From: Massilia phyllostachyos
Lineage (GTDB): Bacteria; Pseudomonadota; Gammaproteobacteria; Burkholderiales; Burkholderiaceae_D
Reading direction: 5' to 3'
Assembly: GCF_021044825.1 (NCBI RefSeq)
Contig: NZ_JAJNOC010000011.1
Span: 1 to 64,000, forward strand
DNA length: 64,000 bases
The position numbers and the translations under genes were made by a program. Below the pieces are notes generated by a model, which saw only the letters and a program-made list of their open reading frames with translations, had not been told where the DNA came from and did no database searches. Positions 7,774 through 16,844 of the stretch are shown in pieces (position 1 is the first letter of the stretch; every line of letters begins with the position of its first letter).

Positions 7774-8913
7774 TTAATGCACCGCTCGAGACATTTTGAA
7801 GATCGGCAGAATGATCGAAGTAACAATTGTCCCAACTAGTACACCCATCACGAGCAGCATCACGGGCTCGGCCAGTTTGGCCAGCGCGTTCAGCTGGCGC
7901 GTCAGGTCGCGCTCGTAGAAATCCGCCACCCGCCCCATCACCCGCCCCAGGGTGCCGGTGGCTTCGCCGGTGTCGATCATCTGCCGCACGCTGGCCGGCA
8001 CGAAGGGCGCCTGGGCGAAGCCGGCGGCGATGCCCTTCCCCTCCGTCACCTGCACTTCGAGCTCCCCGATGAAGGCCTGGAAGGCGGCGTTCGGCACCAC
8101 GTTGCGGCAGGCGGACAGGGTCGCCAGGATGGTCACGCCGCGCTCCAGCGACACCCCCATCACACGCAGCAGGCGGGTCAGGTAGATCTTGGCGTAGATG
8201 TCGCGCAGCACGGGCAGCCGCAGTTTCAGCCGATCGAGCCGGGCCTGGCTGGCGGGGCGCGCCAGCAGCACCGCAGCCCCGGCGACCAGCGCCAGCATGG
8301 TCCCGGCCACCGCCAGCGCATGCTCGGTCAGCGCGGTACTCGCCGCCATCAGCACCTTGGTCGACAGCGGCAGCTGGTCGTAGATCGAGGCGAACAGCAC
8401 CGCGAACTTGGGAAACACGAAGGCGAGGATGAAGATCACCACCAGCACCGAGACCACGCTCAGGATGGCCGGATAGGTCACGGCCGAGACGATGGTGGAA
8501 TGCAGGCGCTCCTGCTTCTCGTCCATCTCGACCAGCTGCTCCAGCACCTCGGCCAGGAAACCGCCCTCCTCGCTGGCCGCGATCAGGTTGATGTAGGTGG
8601 CCGGGAACAGCTCGGGGTGCTTCAGCAGCGCATCCGAAAAGCGCTGGCCGCCCACGATGTCGTCGCAGACCGCGCCGACGACCGCCTTCAGGTGCGGCTT
8701 GTCGCTCTGTTCGTGCAAGGCGCGCAGGGCGTCGTGCAGGGCCACCCCGGTCTCCAGCAGCAGCGCCAGGCGCTCGGTGAACAGCATGCGCTCGGCGGCG
8801 CCGATCTTCGGCTTGCCGATGCTGACGCTGGTCCAGGCCGCGGCGCGCGGTGCGCCGGTCGGCGCAGCCGCCACCGCCGCGCCGCCCGATGCTTCATCCC
8901 AATCGATCGCCAT
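7774..8913 (-). CDS. PilC/GspF/MshG-family inner-membrane platform protein
   Basis: 379 residues. Two tandem T2SSF domains are visible: the first with FTERLALLLETGVALHDALR and MDEKQERLHSTIVSAVTYPA, the second with YLTRLLRVMGVSLERGVTI and IDTGEATGTLGRVMGRVADFYERDL. Transmembrane helices follow each (SVVSVLVVIFILAFVFPKF; a second near AGTMLALVAGAAVLLA; and LVMGVLVGTIVTSIILPIF at the C-terminus). This is the polytopic protein on which the extension ATPase acts. It lies 16 nt downstream of the ATPase gene. Length agrees with the family (about 400). Confidence 0.92.
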   Translation of the reverse strand: MAIDWDEASGGAAVAAAPTGAPRAAAWTSVSIGKPKIGAAERMLFTERLALLLETGVALHDALRALHEQSDKPHLKAVVGAVCDDIVGGQRFSDALLKHPELFPATYINLIAASEEGGFLAEVLEQLVEMDEKQERLHSTIVSAVTYPAILSVVSVLVVIFILAFVFPKFAVLFASIYDQLPLSTKVLMAASTALTEHALAVAGTMLALVAGAAVLLARPASQARLDRLKLRLPVLRDIYAKIYLTRLLRVMGVSLERGVTILATLSACRNVVPNAAFQAFIGELEVQVTEGKGIAAGFAQAPFVPASVRQMIDTGEATGTLGRVMGRVADFYERDLTRQLNALAKLAEPVMLLVMGVLVGTIVTSIILPIFKMSRAVH

Positions 8914-8929
8914 ATCGTGTTCCCGGTCC

Positions 8930-10957
8930 CTACAGCGAGTTCACGACGCGCGCGATCTCTTCCGGCGTGGTATCGCCTGCGAAGGCGCGGTCCATGCCGT
9001 CGGCGTACAAGTCGTGGTGGCCGAGCGCGTTCACGTGCTGCAGCATGGCGTCCTTGCCGGCGTTCGCGATGATCATGCGCTGCAGTTCCGGGCTGATCTC
9101 GAGCAGCTCGTAGATGCCCATGCGGCCCTTGTAGCCGGAGTCGTAGCAGGACGGGCAGCCGCGCCCGCGCATCAGTTTCAGGTTGCCCTCGCCGCGCCAG
9201 CGGTAGGCCGCCACCGCGGCCGGCGGCGCCAAATAGCCGGTCTTGCAGCCCGGGCAGACGCGGCGCACCAGGCGCTGCGCCATCACGCCGATCAGGGCCG
9301 ACGACAGCAGGTAGGGCTCCACGCCCATCTCGACCAGGCGCGCCACCGCGCCCAGGGTGTCGTTGGTGTGCAGGGTGGTCAGGACCAGGTGGCCGGTCAG
9401 CGCGGCCTGCACCGCGATCTCGGCGGTTTGCCGGTCGCGGATCTCGCCGACCATGATGATGTCCGGGTCCTGGCGCAGCACATGCTTCAGGATCTTCGGG
9501 AAGCTCAAGCCGATCGCGTCGTTGACCTGGTTCTGGTTGATGATGTCGAGCTGGTATTCGACCGGGTCCTCGATCGTGACGATGTTCTTCTCGATGCTCT
9601 TGAGGTAGCTGATCGCCGCGTACAGGCTGGTGGTCTTGCCGCTGCCGGTCGGGCCGGTGACCAGGATCAGGCCATGGCTGCGGCCCAGCAGGCGCTTGAA
9701 GGCGCCGACAGCATGCTCGTTCATGCCGAGCTTGTGCACGTCGAGGATCGACTGGTTCTTGTCGAGCACGCGCAGCACCACCTTTTCGCCGTAGATGCCG
9801 GGCAGCGAGGAAAAGCGCAGGTCGACGGTGCGGCCTTGCGTCACCACCTGGATGCGGCCGTCCTGCGGCAGGCGCCGTTCGGCGATGTCGAGATGGGCCA
9901 TGACCTTCAGGCGCGACACGATGGCCGGGTGCAGTTCGGCGCGCGGCGACATGACTTCGTACAGCACGCCGTCGATGCGCAGGCGGATGCGCGCCTTGTT
10001 GCGCGAGATTTCGATGTGGATGTCGCTGGCGCTGTCGCGAATGGCCCGCTGGATCACCGCGTTGACCATATTGACCACCGGGCTGGCGCCGGCCATCTCG
10101 TCGATCTGGGTGTAGTCGTCCGGGATCAGGTTGTCGACCACTTCGAGGTCGTCGGCCGCGCTGTGGATGAAGTCCGGCATGGTGCCGCCGTAGGCGTCGT
10201 CGCGCACCCGGTTGATGTCGGCCGGCGGCGCCATCACCACCCGCACGCGGCAGCCGGTGCGGGTGCGGATCTCGTCGATGCTGTGGATCGCCTGCGGGTC
10301 GGCGGTGGCGACCGTGAGCACGTTGTCGATCACGAACAGGGGAATCACGTTCAGGCGCCGCGCCACCTCGCGCGGCAGCAGGGCCACCGCGGCCGGGTCG
10401 TACAGGCCGGCGCGCAGGCCGACGAAAGGCAGGTCGAGCTGTTCGGCCAGCACCCCGTACAGCGCCGCCTCGGACAGCCACTTCTTCTCGACCATGATGT
10501 GGCCCATGCGCTTGCCGGTCTGCTCCTGCAGGCGCGCCGCCTCTTCCACCTGGGACGCGGTCACGCTGCCGCGTTCGACCAGGATGTCGCCCAGCTTGGC
10601 GCCCGGCGCGGGACGCGGCGGGCGTGGCGCCTGCGGCGGGGCGTCGTACAGCGCCACCTGGCCGGCCACGCCGGAAATATAGAGCACGTCGAGCAGCAGC
10701 GGGCTCGGATAGGCCAGCTTGAGCCAGCCGCCCAGCGCCCCCAGCTTGCCGGACAGGCGCGCGATCAGTTCCAGCGCGCGGCCGGACAGCAGCGGCACCT
10801 TGCTCAGGTCGACCACCACCGACAGCTGGTGCTGGGCCACGCAGGCCGTCACCGCCGCTTCCAGGGCGGCGACCGCCTCGTCGGCCACCAGCGCCATCGA
10901 CGGCGCCAGGTAGGTCATCGAGCCGATGCGGCTGCGGGTGACGGCGTTGTCGTTCAT
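8930..10957 (-). CDS. Pilus extension ATPase with N-terminal STAS and MshEN domains
   Basis: 675 residues from the ATG at 10957, overlapping the HD-GYP stop as ATGA. Residues ~15-105 look like a STAS domain (LSVVVDLSKVPLLSGRALEL). Residues ~120-185 are an MshEN/GspE-N domain with tandem KLGDILVERG...ARLQ and RMGHIMVEKKWLSE...LAEQ motifs, the arrangement that binds c-di-GMP in MshE. The ATPase core has Walker A GPTGSGKT (435-442), the Asp box EDPVEYQ, Walker B IIMVGEIRD (~500-508), the His box TTLHTND, and a four-Cys zinc motif (CPGC at 568-571, CPSC at 601-604). It powers pilus extension. MshEN fits the HD-GYP gene directly upstream. The STAS addition is unusual. Without it the length is normal for PilB/GspE. 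Confidence 0.92.
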   Translation of the reverse strand: MNDNAVTRSRIGSMTYLAPSMALVADEAVAALEAAVTACVAQHQLSVVVDLSKVPLLSGRALELIARLSGKLGALGGWLKLAYPSPLLLDVLYISGVAGQVALYDAPPQAPRPPRPAPGAKLGDILVERGSVTASQVEEAARLQEQTGKRMGHIMVEKKWLSEAALYGVLAEQLDLPFVGLRAGLYDPAAVALLPREVARRLNVIPLFVIDNVLTVATADPQAIHSIDEIRTRTGCRVRVVMAPPADINRVRDDAYGGTMPDFIHSAADDLEVVDNLIPDDYTQIDEMAGASPVVNMVNAVIQRAIRDSASDIHIEISRNKARIRLRIDGVLYEVMSPRAELHPAIVSRLKVMAHLDIAERRLPQDGRIQVVTQGRTVDLRFSSLPGIYGEKVVLRVLDKNQSILDVHKLGMNEHAVGAFKRLLGRSHGLILVTGPTGSGKTTSLYAAISYLKSIEKNIVTIEDPVEYQLDIINQNQVNDAIGLSFPKILKHVLRQDPDIIMVGEIRDRQTAEIAVQAALTGHLVLTTLHTNDTLGAVARLVEMGVEPYLLSSALIGVMAQRLVRRVCPGCKTGYLAPPAAVAAYRWRGEGNLKLMRGRGCPSCYDSGYKGRMGIYELLEISPELQRMIIANAGKDAMLQHVNALGHHDLYADGMDRAFAGDTTPEEIARVVNSL

Positions 10958-12468
10958 GCGGCCACTTGTGCCAACTTCGGTTCGCGCGCGATGTTGAAGC
11001 GCGCCAGCCATTCCGGCTCGAGCGCGCACACGGCTTCCAGCACCGCGATGATGGCGGGGTCGAGCTGGGCGCCGGCCACGCGGCGGATCTCGGCCATCGC
11101 CACTTCGTGGCTGCGCCCGGCGCGATACGCCCGCGAGCTGGTGATCGAATCGTAGGTGTCGGCCACCGCGATGATGCGCGCCGCCAGCGGGATGTCGGTG
11201 CCCTGCAGGCCGTGCGGATAGCCGCTGCCGTCGAACTTTTCCTGGTGGTGGCGCGCGCCCGGCACGGCGCCCTTCAGGCGGTCGATGTGGCGCAGGATCT
11301 CGTAGCTGCGCTCCGGGTGCACCTTGATGAAGGTGAATTCGTCGGCCGTCAGGCGCCCCGGCTTGCACAGCACCGCGTCGGGAATGCCGATCTTGCCCAC
11401 GTCGTGCAGCAGCGAGCCCCAGTACAAATCGTCGGTCTCGCGCTGGCCCAGGCCCATGGCCTTGCCGATCTCCATCGAGATATGGTGCACGCGGTCGGAG
11501 TGGCCGCGCGTGTACGGGTCCTTGGCCTCGACCGCCTCGATCAGGGCCGCCGCCATCTGCTCGTTGAATTTGCTGGTCTCGTTGAGCATGCCGTACATGC
11601 GCGACAGGCCGGAGAGCTGGTTGGCCAGCAGCTCGCCGAGCTTGCGGTCGCTGTTCGAGAAGTCGGCCTTGTTGTCGTGGTTGACCAGCACCAGGATCGC
11701 CACCACCGACTTATTGTGGATCACCGGGCAGCACAGCAGCTTGAACGGCAGGTCGGTGAAGATGTAGGCGCGGCGCGGGTCGTCCTTGTCGTTGATGACG
11801 ATCGGGCTGCGCGAGGAATGGGCGAAGCGGTACAGGTCGCCGCGCATCTCGACCAGCACCAGGTCGAGGTTGTGGATCGGCTTGCTCAGGTTGGTCGCGT
11901 GCACGCACAGGTTCTCGCCCGGCTTGACGAAGGCGGCGACGTCGGCGTCCATCTGCTCGGCCCAGCTGTGCAGCAGGCGCCGGAACAGGTCGGCGCCCGG
12001 TTCGATCTGCTGGACCTGGCGGTCGATCGCGTACACCAGATGCAGTTCTTCGTAGCGCTCGGCCAGCTCGATCGCCATGCTGTCGAGTTCACGCCGCATC
12101 GCCACTTCGTCGGCGATCGCGGCGGCCACGTCTTCCAGCGCCTCGGCAAGCGCGTCCCAGGCCATCGGCGCCTCGCCGGGCGTGGCCACGCGCAGCGCCA
12201 GGTAGCCGAGGGCTGCGGACTTGCCGTGCACCGGGCTGTAGAGCAGCGTCGCATCCGCGCCGTCGTGACGCTGCATGCCGTCGCCGTCGCAGGCCCAGGC
12301 GAAGCCGGCGCCGCGCAGCGTGTCGAGCCAGGCACGGAAAGCCGGGTCGGCGCTCCACAGCAGGGCGCCGTCCGGGCCGCAGACGGCCAGGTCGTAACCG
12401 GCGCCGGTGACGCGCTGCAGCCAGCGGCCGTGGCGGGCGTAATCGATTTGCGACAGCTGCTCGAGCAT
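10954..12468 (-). CDS. GAF/HD-GYP cyclic-di-GMP phosphodiesterase
   Basis: 504 residues, no transmembrane segment. The N-terminal half contains a GAF-like sensor (PGADLFRRLLHSWAEQMDAD through LLCCPVIHNKSVVAILVLVN). The C-terminal HD-GYP domain is complete: RGHSDRVHHI, LLHDVGKIGIPD (HD pair), KVHPERSYEIL, ARHHQEKFDGSGYPHG (GYP motif) and ADTYDSITSSRAYR. It should hydrolyse c-di-GMP to pGpG or GMP. The ATGA overlap with the ATPase gene, whose MshEN domain probably binds the same nucleotide, suggests local control of pilus assembly. It follows the receiver gene by 10 nt and may be its effector. Confidence 0.9.
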   Translation of the reverse strand: MLEQLSQIDYARHGRWLQRVTGAGYDLAVCGPDGALLWSADPAFRAWLDTLRGAGFAWACDGDGMQRHDGADATLLYSPVHGKSAALGYLALRVATPGEAPMAWDALAEALEDVAAAIADEVAMRRELDSMAIELAERYEELHLVYAIDRQVQQIEPGADLFRRLLHSWAEQMDADVAAFVKPGENLCVHATNLSKPIHNLDLVLVEMRGDLYRFAHSSRSPIVINDKDDPRRAYIFTDLPFKLLCCPVIHNKSVVAILVLVNHDNKADFSNSDRKLGELLANQLSGLSRMYGMLNETSKFNEQMAAALIEAVEAKDPYTRGHSDRVHHISMEIGKAMGLGQRETDDLYWGSLLHDVGKIGIPDAVLCKPGRLTADEFTFIKVHPERSYEILRHIDRLKGAVPGARHHQEKFDGSGYPHGLQGTDIPLAARIIAVADTYDSITSSRAYRAGRSHEVAMAEIRRVAGAQLDPAIIAVLEAVCALEPEWLARFNIAREPKLAQVAA

Positions 12469-12478
12469 CGTGGGTTCC

Positions 12479-12868
12479 TTAGGCGCCGGCGGCGCTGAAA
12501 TGTTGGCTGAGGCGGGCCGCCAGCTGGCGCGGGCTGACCGGCTTTTCCAGGAATTCGACGTTGTTCAGTTCCTGCACCCAGCCGCGCTCGGAGGCGGCCG
12601 TCATCGAGGTCATCACCAGGATCAGGAAGTCTTCGTCGGGATAGCGTTCGCGCGTGGTGCGGCACAGGGTGCGGCCGTCCATGCCGGCCATCTGGATGTC
12701 GCTCACCATCACGTCCGGGCGGCGCGCCGCCATCACGTCCAGCGCCTCGTTGCCGTCGTTGGCGCACAGGACCGCGAAGCCTTCGCGTTCCAGCATCAGG
12801 CGCAGCACGCGCACCACGTGCGCCTCGTCGTCCACGATCAGGACGACCTTCTTATTGTTATTGTTCAT
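12479..12868 (-). CDS. Stand-alone receiver-domain response regulator
   Basis: 129 residues from the ATG at 12868, overlapping the kinase stop. It consists only of a receiver domain: acidic pair in VLIVDDEAHV, phospho-acceptor Asp in MVSDIQMAGMDG, Thr/Ser in LVMTSMT, and Lys in EFLEKPVSPRQL. With no output domain it must act through a protein contact, plausibly the HD-GYP protein encoded 10 nt downstream or a pilus component. The partner kinase is the upstream overlapping gene. Confidence 0.88.
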   Translation of the reverse strand: MNNNNKKVVLIVDDEAHVVRVLRLMLEREGFAVLCANDGNEALDVMAARRPDVMVSDIQMAGMDGRTLCRTTRERYPDEDFLILVMTSMTAASERGWVQELNNVEFLEKPVSPRQLAARLSQHFSAAGA

Positions 12869-14703
12869 AATACGTTGGCGCCTTCGACGAGCTCGGGCAT
12901 CTTCTTCAGGTGGATCGAAAACACGCTGCCCCGTCCGAGTTCGCTCTTGAGCGTCAGGCGGCCGTGGTGCAGCTCGATGATCTGGTTGGCCAGGTACAGC
13001 CCCAGGCCGTGGCCGCCGCGCTGCGCCGGGCCGGTCTCGCGCACGCGGTAAAATTTTTCCAGCACGCGCGCCTGGTCTTCCGGCGCCATGCCGATGCCGC
13101 TGTCGCGCACACTGATGACGACATCGGTATCGTCTTCCTGCGCCGACAGGGTCACGCTGCCGCCGGCGGCGTTGTACTTGATGGCGTTGTTCAGCAGGTT
13201 GTTCAGCGAGATGCGGAACATGTCCTTGTCGATCGCCACCGCGCCGATATCGCGCGGCACGTCCAGGGTCAAGGCGATGCCGGCGGCGTCGGCGCGCGTG
13301 GCCGCCTGCTGGTAGGCGTCGCGCAGCAGCTCGTCGAGCTTCACGCGGTGGCGCTCGGGGCGCATATTGCCCATTTCGAGCTTGCTGACGTTGAGCAGGT
13401 TGTTCACGAGGGACGTCATGCGCTCGACCTCGTCGCGGATCACATTGATCGCTTCCACGCGCAGGGTCGGGTCGTCGCCGGCGTCTTCCAGCATCTCGCC
13501 ATACATGCCGATGACGTTCAGCGGCGACTTCAGTTCGTGCGAGACGTGGGCGACGAAGTCGTTGCCGGCCTGGCGCGCCAGGTGCTCGCGGGTGGCGTCG
13601 TGCAGCACCACCAGCGTGCCGAAGGCATTGGCGCCGCCCTCGCCGCCGAGCGGCTGGGCGGTGGCCCAGATGCGCTTGTCCGCCACCTGCGCCGGGGTGA
13701 ATTCGACTGTCGCCGGACGCCGGGTATCGAGGCCGGTATTGCGAAAGCGCGCCAGCATGGCGGCCAGTTCCGGGTCGCGGCACCAGGCCTGGACCGGCTG
13801 CGTCAGGACCTCGTCCACCGTCATGCCCAGCAGGTGTTCGACCTTGCCGCTGGCGAAGGTGACTTCGCCGGCCGGATCGAGCACGATCAGGCCGTCGGGC
13901 AGGCTTTGCAGCACGGCCTGCATCTTGTTGCTGCCGTATTCGAGCAGGCGGCCCTGGGCCAGGTTGGCCACCGCGGTCTGCTCCAGCTCGCGGATGCGCA
14001 CCGTGGCCGCATCGAGGTAGCGGTGCAGTTTGTTCACCAGGCTGCGCACGTCGTGGGTCGGGTCGAGCGCCGGCGCCGGGGTCTGGGCAGATGCCGGCTG
14101 GTTCGCGGCGATGGTGCGCAACTGCTCGCCCAGGGCCGCCAGCGGCGCCATCTCGCGCTTGATGATCAGGTGGATCAGCGGCACCAGCAGGAACACGGCG
14201 AGCGCGATCAGGCCATAGAACGGCAGGTCGCGCCGGCTCAGCAAGGACTCGGGCTGGAAGTAGCCGATGCGCACCTGCAGCAGGCGCCCGTCGCTGCTGG
14301 GGAGGGGGCCGAAGAATTCACGGATACTGCGCGCATTCTCGGTCGACGCCACCACCCGCTCGGCGAAACCCGACAGGGCCGGATGTGGCGCCGCGCCCGG
14401 CACCAGCACGCCGGGGCTGACCACCTCGGCGAGGTTGCCCTGCCCGGCCGCGCTGATGGCGGCGTAGGCGAAGTCGGGGCTGTCGCGGTAGGCGAAGATC
14501 GAATTCAGGATGCCCGGACCGTTCTCGGGCGGCGCCAGGGTCGCCACCGGCAGCGCGACCAGTGAGCGCAGCATGCCCAGGCCCTGGATGCGCACGTGCT
14601 CGACCTGCGCCGCATGCTGGCGCTGCAGCAGCAGGCCGAGGATCAGCGCAATGATCGTCATGGACGAGACGATGAGGACGATGCCGAGCCGGTTGTTTTT
14701 CAT
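12865..14703 (-). CDS. Membrane PAS sensor histidine kinase of the pilus operon
   Basis: 612 residues from the ATG at 14703 (MKNNRLGIV), chosen over an in-frame ATG at 14766 because the predicted promoter would start transcription right at 14766. Two transmembrane helices (residues ~7-25 and ~165-185) bracket a periplasmic domain. A HAMP-like linker, a PAS domain (LQSLPDGLIVLDPAGEVTFA), HisKA (FVAHVSHELKSPLNVIGMYG, His acceptor) and HATPase_c (LNNLLNNAIKYNAAG, DSGIGM, GGHGLGLYLANQI) follow. It is the first gene of the pilus operon and overlaps the receiver gene, so kinase and receiver should be partners. The periplasmic ligand is unknown. Confidence 0.9.
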   Translation of the reverse strand: MKNNRLGIVLIVSSMTIIALILGLLLQRQHAAQVEHVRIQGLGMLRSLVALPVATLAPPENGPGILNSIFAYRDSPDFAYAAISAAGQGNLAEVVSPGVLVPGAAPHPALSGFAERVVASTENARSIREFFGPLPSSDGRLLQVRIGYFQPESLLSRRDLPFYGLIALAVFLLVPLIHLIIKREMAPLAALGEQLRTIAANQPASAQTPAPALDPTHDVRSLVNKLHRYLDAATVRIRELEQTAVANLAQGRLLEYGSNKMQAVLQSLPDGLIVLDPAGEVTFASGKVEHLLGMTVDEVLTQPVQAWCRDPELAAMLARFRNTGLDTRRPATVEFTPAQVADKRIWATAQPLGGEGGANAFGTLVVLHDATREHLARQAGNDFVAHVSHELKSPLNVIGMYGEMLEDAGDDPTLRVEAINVIRDEVERMTSLVNNLLNVSKLEMGNMRPERHRVKLDELLRDAYQQAATRADAAGIALTLDVPRDIGAVAIDKDMFRISLNNLLNNAIKYNAAGGSVTLSAQEDDTDVVISVRDSGIGMAPEDQARVLEKFYRVRETGPAQRGGHGLGLYLANQIIELHHGRLTLKSELGRGSVFSIHLKKMPELVEGANVL

Positions 14704-14775
14704 TCTTTGTTCTAATAATGGAGAAACGTGCGCTGGATCAGCACAAAGAGCCAGCGAAGTCGGCATGCGTCAGGA

Positions 14776-14804
14776 ACTATAGATGAATAATTTCCTGAGA
14801 ACAA
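14776..14804 (-). promoter_or_regulatory. Candidate sigma-70 promoter of the pilus/two-component operon
   Basis: On the minus strand TTGTTC (14804-14799), a 17-nt spacer and TATAGT (14781-14776) match the sigma-70 pattern, with an almost perfect -10. The start point would be near 14769, giving a leader of about 65 nt to the ATG at 14703. It is the only good promoter-like match seen in this AT-rich gap. Confidence 0.5.
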
Positions 14805-14893
14805 AGAACATTCTACATAGATATTGCGAATTGTGAATTCTAGTGTCGTACATGCAATATTTTGCCGCGCGGATGCGACAGATGGAGATCCTG

Positions 14894-14919
14894 CCCCGGT
14901 TTATGACGAAAAACCGGGG
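14894..14919 (-). terminator. Hairpin behind the TRAP operon
   Basis: CCCCGGTTT and AAACCGGGG form a perfect 9-bp stem with an 8-nt loop, 18 nt beyond the dctM stop. There is no clear U-tract after the stem on the minus strand, so it may stabilise the mRNA end or work with Rho rather than terminate alone. Confidence 0.4.
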
Positions 14920-14936
14920 CGGGAACGAAGGCAGGT

Positions 14937-16844
14937 TTATTTATAGAGGACGCCCGGCAGCCACATGCCGATCGCCGGGAAGGTGTACAGCAGGACGATC
15001 CCCAGCATCTGCAAGCCCATGAAGGGCAGCATGCCGAGGAAGATCTGGTTCAGGGTGACGTGCGGCGGCGCCACGCCCTTCAGGTAGAAGGCCGACATCG
15101 CCACCGGCGGCGACAGGAAGGCGGTCTGCAGGTTCATCGCCACCAGCAGGCCGAAGAACAGCGGGTCGATATGAAAGTGCGGCAGCAGCGGCACGAAGAT
15201 CGGCATGAAGATCACGATGATCTCGGTCCACTCCAGCGGCCAGCCGAGGAGAAAGATGATCACCTGCGCCAGCAGCATGAATTCGACCGGCGTCAGGTTC
15301 ATCCCGAGCACCCAGCTGTTGATGATCTCCTGCCCGCCCAGCAGGGCGAAAGCGGCCGAGAAGATGCTCGAGCCGACGAACAGCCAGCACACCATGGCGG
15401 TGGTCTTGGTGCTCAGGTGGGCCGACTCGCGCAGCAGCTTGAAGTTGAACCGGCGGTAGGCGATCGCCAGCAGCAGGCCGCCGAAGGCGCCCATCGCCGC
15501 CGCCTCGGTCGGCGTGGCCAGGCCGAACACGATGCTGCCCAGGACCGCCAGGATCAACAGCGCCAGCGGGAACAGGGAGCCGAGCAGCATCTTGAAGATT
15601 TCCAGGCGCGCGAAATCGAAGAACAGGTAGAAGGCGCCGAGCAGGACCACGCCGGCCGCCAGCACGATCCAGTACGTCTTCGACGCGGGCCGCGCCACCG
15701 GCTCCACCACCGGCGCCGGGGCCGTCGCCGCCGCTGCCGGCTGCGCGCTTGCCGGCGCCGTGGCGGATGGCGGCGCGCCCTCCACCGGCGGCTCCTCCAA
15801 TCCTCCCTCGACCGGCGGCTCTTCCAGTCCGCCCGACACGCTGCTGGCGAAGGTGTCGGCGTCCTGCTGGGCTCCCATCTCGACCAGTTCCGTCCGCGGC
15901 GCCTCTGGCGCCGTGACGAGCCGGTAGCTCACGCCCATGACGGCGGCAAAGGCCAGCGCCGGCAGCAGCGCGACGAACAGCTGGGTCCTGGCGGTGCGCC
16001 GGTGCTCCGGCACGCGCAGCGCGCCCACCAGGCCCGCGACGGCCGTCCGGCGCTGCAGGTCCGGGATCGCCTGGGTATAGGCCGGCAGCGCCACCACCCG
16101 TTCGACCAGCGGCAGCGGCGGCGCCATCGACGGCTTGAGCTTGGCGATGATCAGCACGTAGCCGACGTAGAGCCCGGCCAGCATGATCCCCGGGAACAGG
16201 GCGCCCGCATACAGCTTGACCACCGAGACCCCGGCCGTGGCGCCGTAGACGATCAAGAGCACGGAAGGTGGAATCAGGATGCCCAGGCAGCCGCCCGCCG
16301 TGATGCAGCCGGCCGACAGTTGAGTGCTGTAACCCGCCTTGAGCATCGCCGGCAGCGCCAGCAGGCCCATGAGCGTGACCACCGCGCCGACGATGCCGGT
16401 GGCGGTGGCGAAGATGGCGCAGGTGACGATGGTGGCCACCGCCAGCGAGCCGGGCACGCCGGCCATCGCCAGGTGCAGGCTCTTGAACAGGCGCTCGATC
16501 AGGTTGGCGCGCTCCACCAGGTAGCCCATGAAGATGAACAGCGGGATCGAGATCAGGACGTCGTTCGCCATCACCGAGTAGGCCCGCTGCACCATCAGGT
16601 CGAGGGTCAGCTGCACCGCCTGGTCCGGGTCGGCGCTGTGGAAGGCGAACCAGGCGAACAGCACGCCCATGCCCATCAGGGTGAAGGCGGTGGGAAAGCC
16701 GAGCATGATGGCGACCACCACCAGCGCCAGCATCAATAGGCCCAGGTGGCCGTTGCTCATGTCGCCTGGTGCCGGCATCAGGATGAACAGGCCGATCACG
16801 ATCGCGACCAGGATCGACAGGCCGAACCAGATTTCCTTTCTCAT
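14937..16844 (-). CDS. dctM: TRAP transporter large permease DctM, with an inserted linker
   Basis: 635 residues from the ATG at 16844, overlapping dctQ as ATGA. The membrane core is typical (NDVLISIPLFIFMGYLVERA, GCLGILIPPSVLLIVYGA, GLATPTEAAAMGAFGG, LGWPLEWTEIIVIFMPIFVP). DctM proteins are usually about 425-450 residues. Here roughly residues 245-395 are extra: one added hydrophobic helix (FVALLPALAFAAVMGV), a duplicated GGLEEPPVE peptide (338-355), an Ala/Pro-rich stretch and a second helix before the core resumes. The set resembles the mannitol/chloroaromatic (FcbT-type) TRAP subfamily, some of whose large subunits are long, but the low-complexity tandem repeat looks like a local addition. 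Substrate unknown. Confidence 0.88.
   Translation of the reverse strand: MRKEIWFGLSILVAIVIGLFILMPAPGDMSNGHLGLLMLALVVVAIMLGFPTAFTLMGMGVLFAWFAFHSADPDQAVQLTLDLMVQRAYSVMANDVLISIPLFIFMGYLVERANLIERLFKSLHLAMAGVPGSLAVATIVTCAIFATATGIVGAVVTLMGLLALPAMLKAGYSTQLSAGCITAGGCLGILIPPSVLLIVYGATAGVSVVKLYAGALFPGIMLAGLYVGYVLIIAKLKPSMAPPLPLVERVVALPAYTQAIPDLQRRTAVAGLVGALRVPEHRRTARTQLFVALLPALAFAAVMGVSYRLVTAPEAPRTELVEMGAQQDADTFASSVSGGLEEPPVEGGLEEPPVEGAPPSATAPASAQPAAAATAPAPVVEPVARPASKTYWIVLAAGVVLLGAFYLFFDFARLEIFKMLLGSLFPLALLILAVLGSIVFGLATPTEAAAMGAFGGLLLAIAYRRFNFKLLRESAHLSTKTTAMVCWLFVGSSIFSAAFALLGGQEIINSWVLGMNLTPVEFMLLAQVIIFLLGWPLEWTEIIVIFMPIFVPLLPHFHIDPLFFGLLVAMNLQTAFLSPPVAMSAFYLKGVAPPHVTLNQIFLGMLPFMGLQMLGIVLLYTFPAIGMWLPGVLYK

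Noticed and set aside
8597..11155. 852-residue open frame opposite the pilus ATPase
   Set aside because: His/Arg/Asp-rich composition typical of antisense GC-rich reading; the sense strand encodes a complete ATPase.
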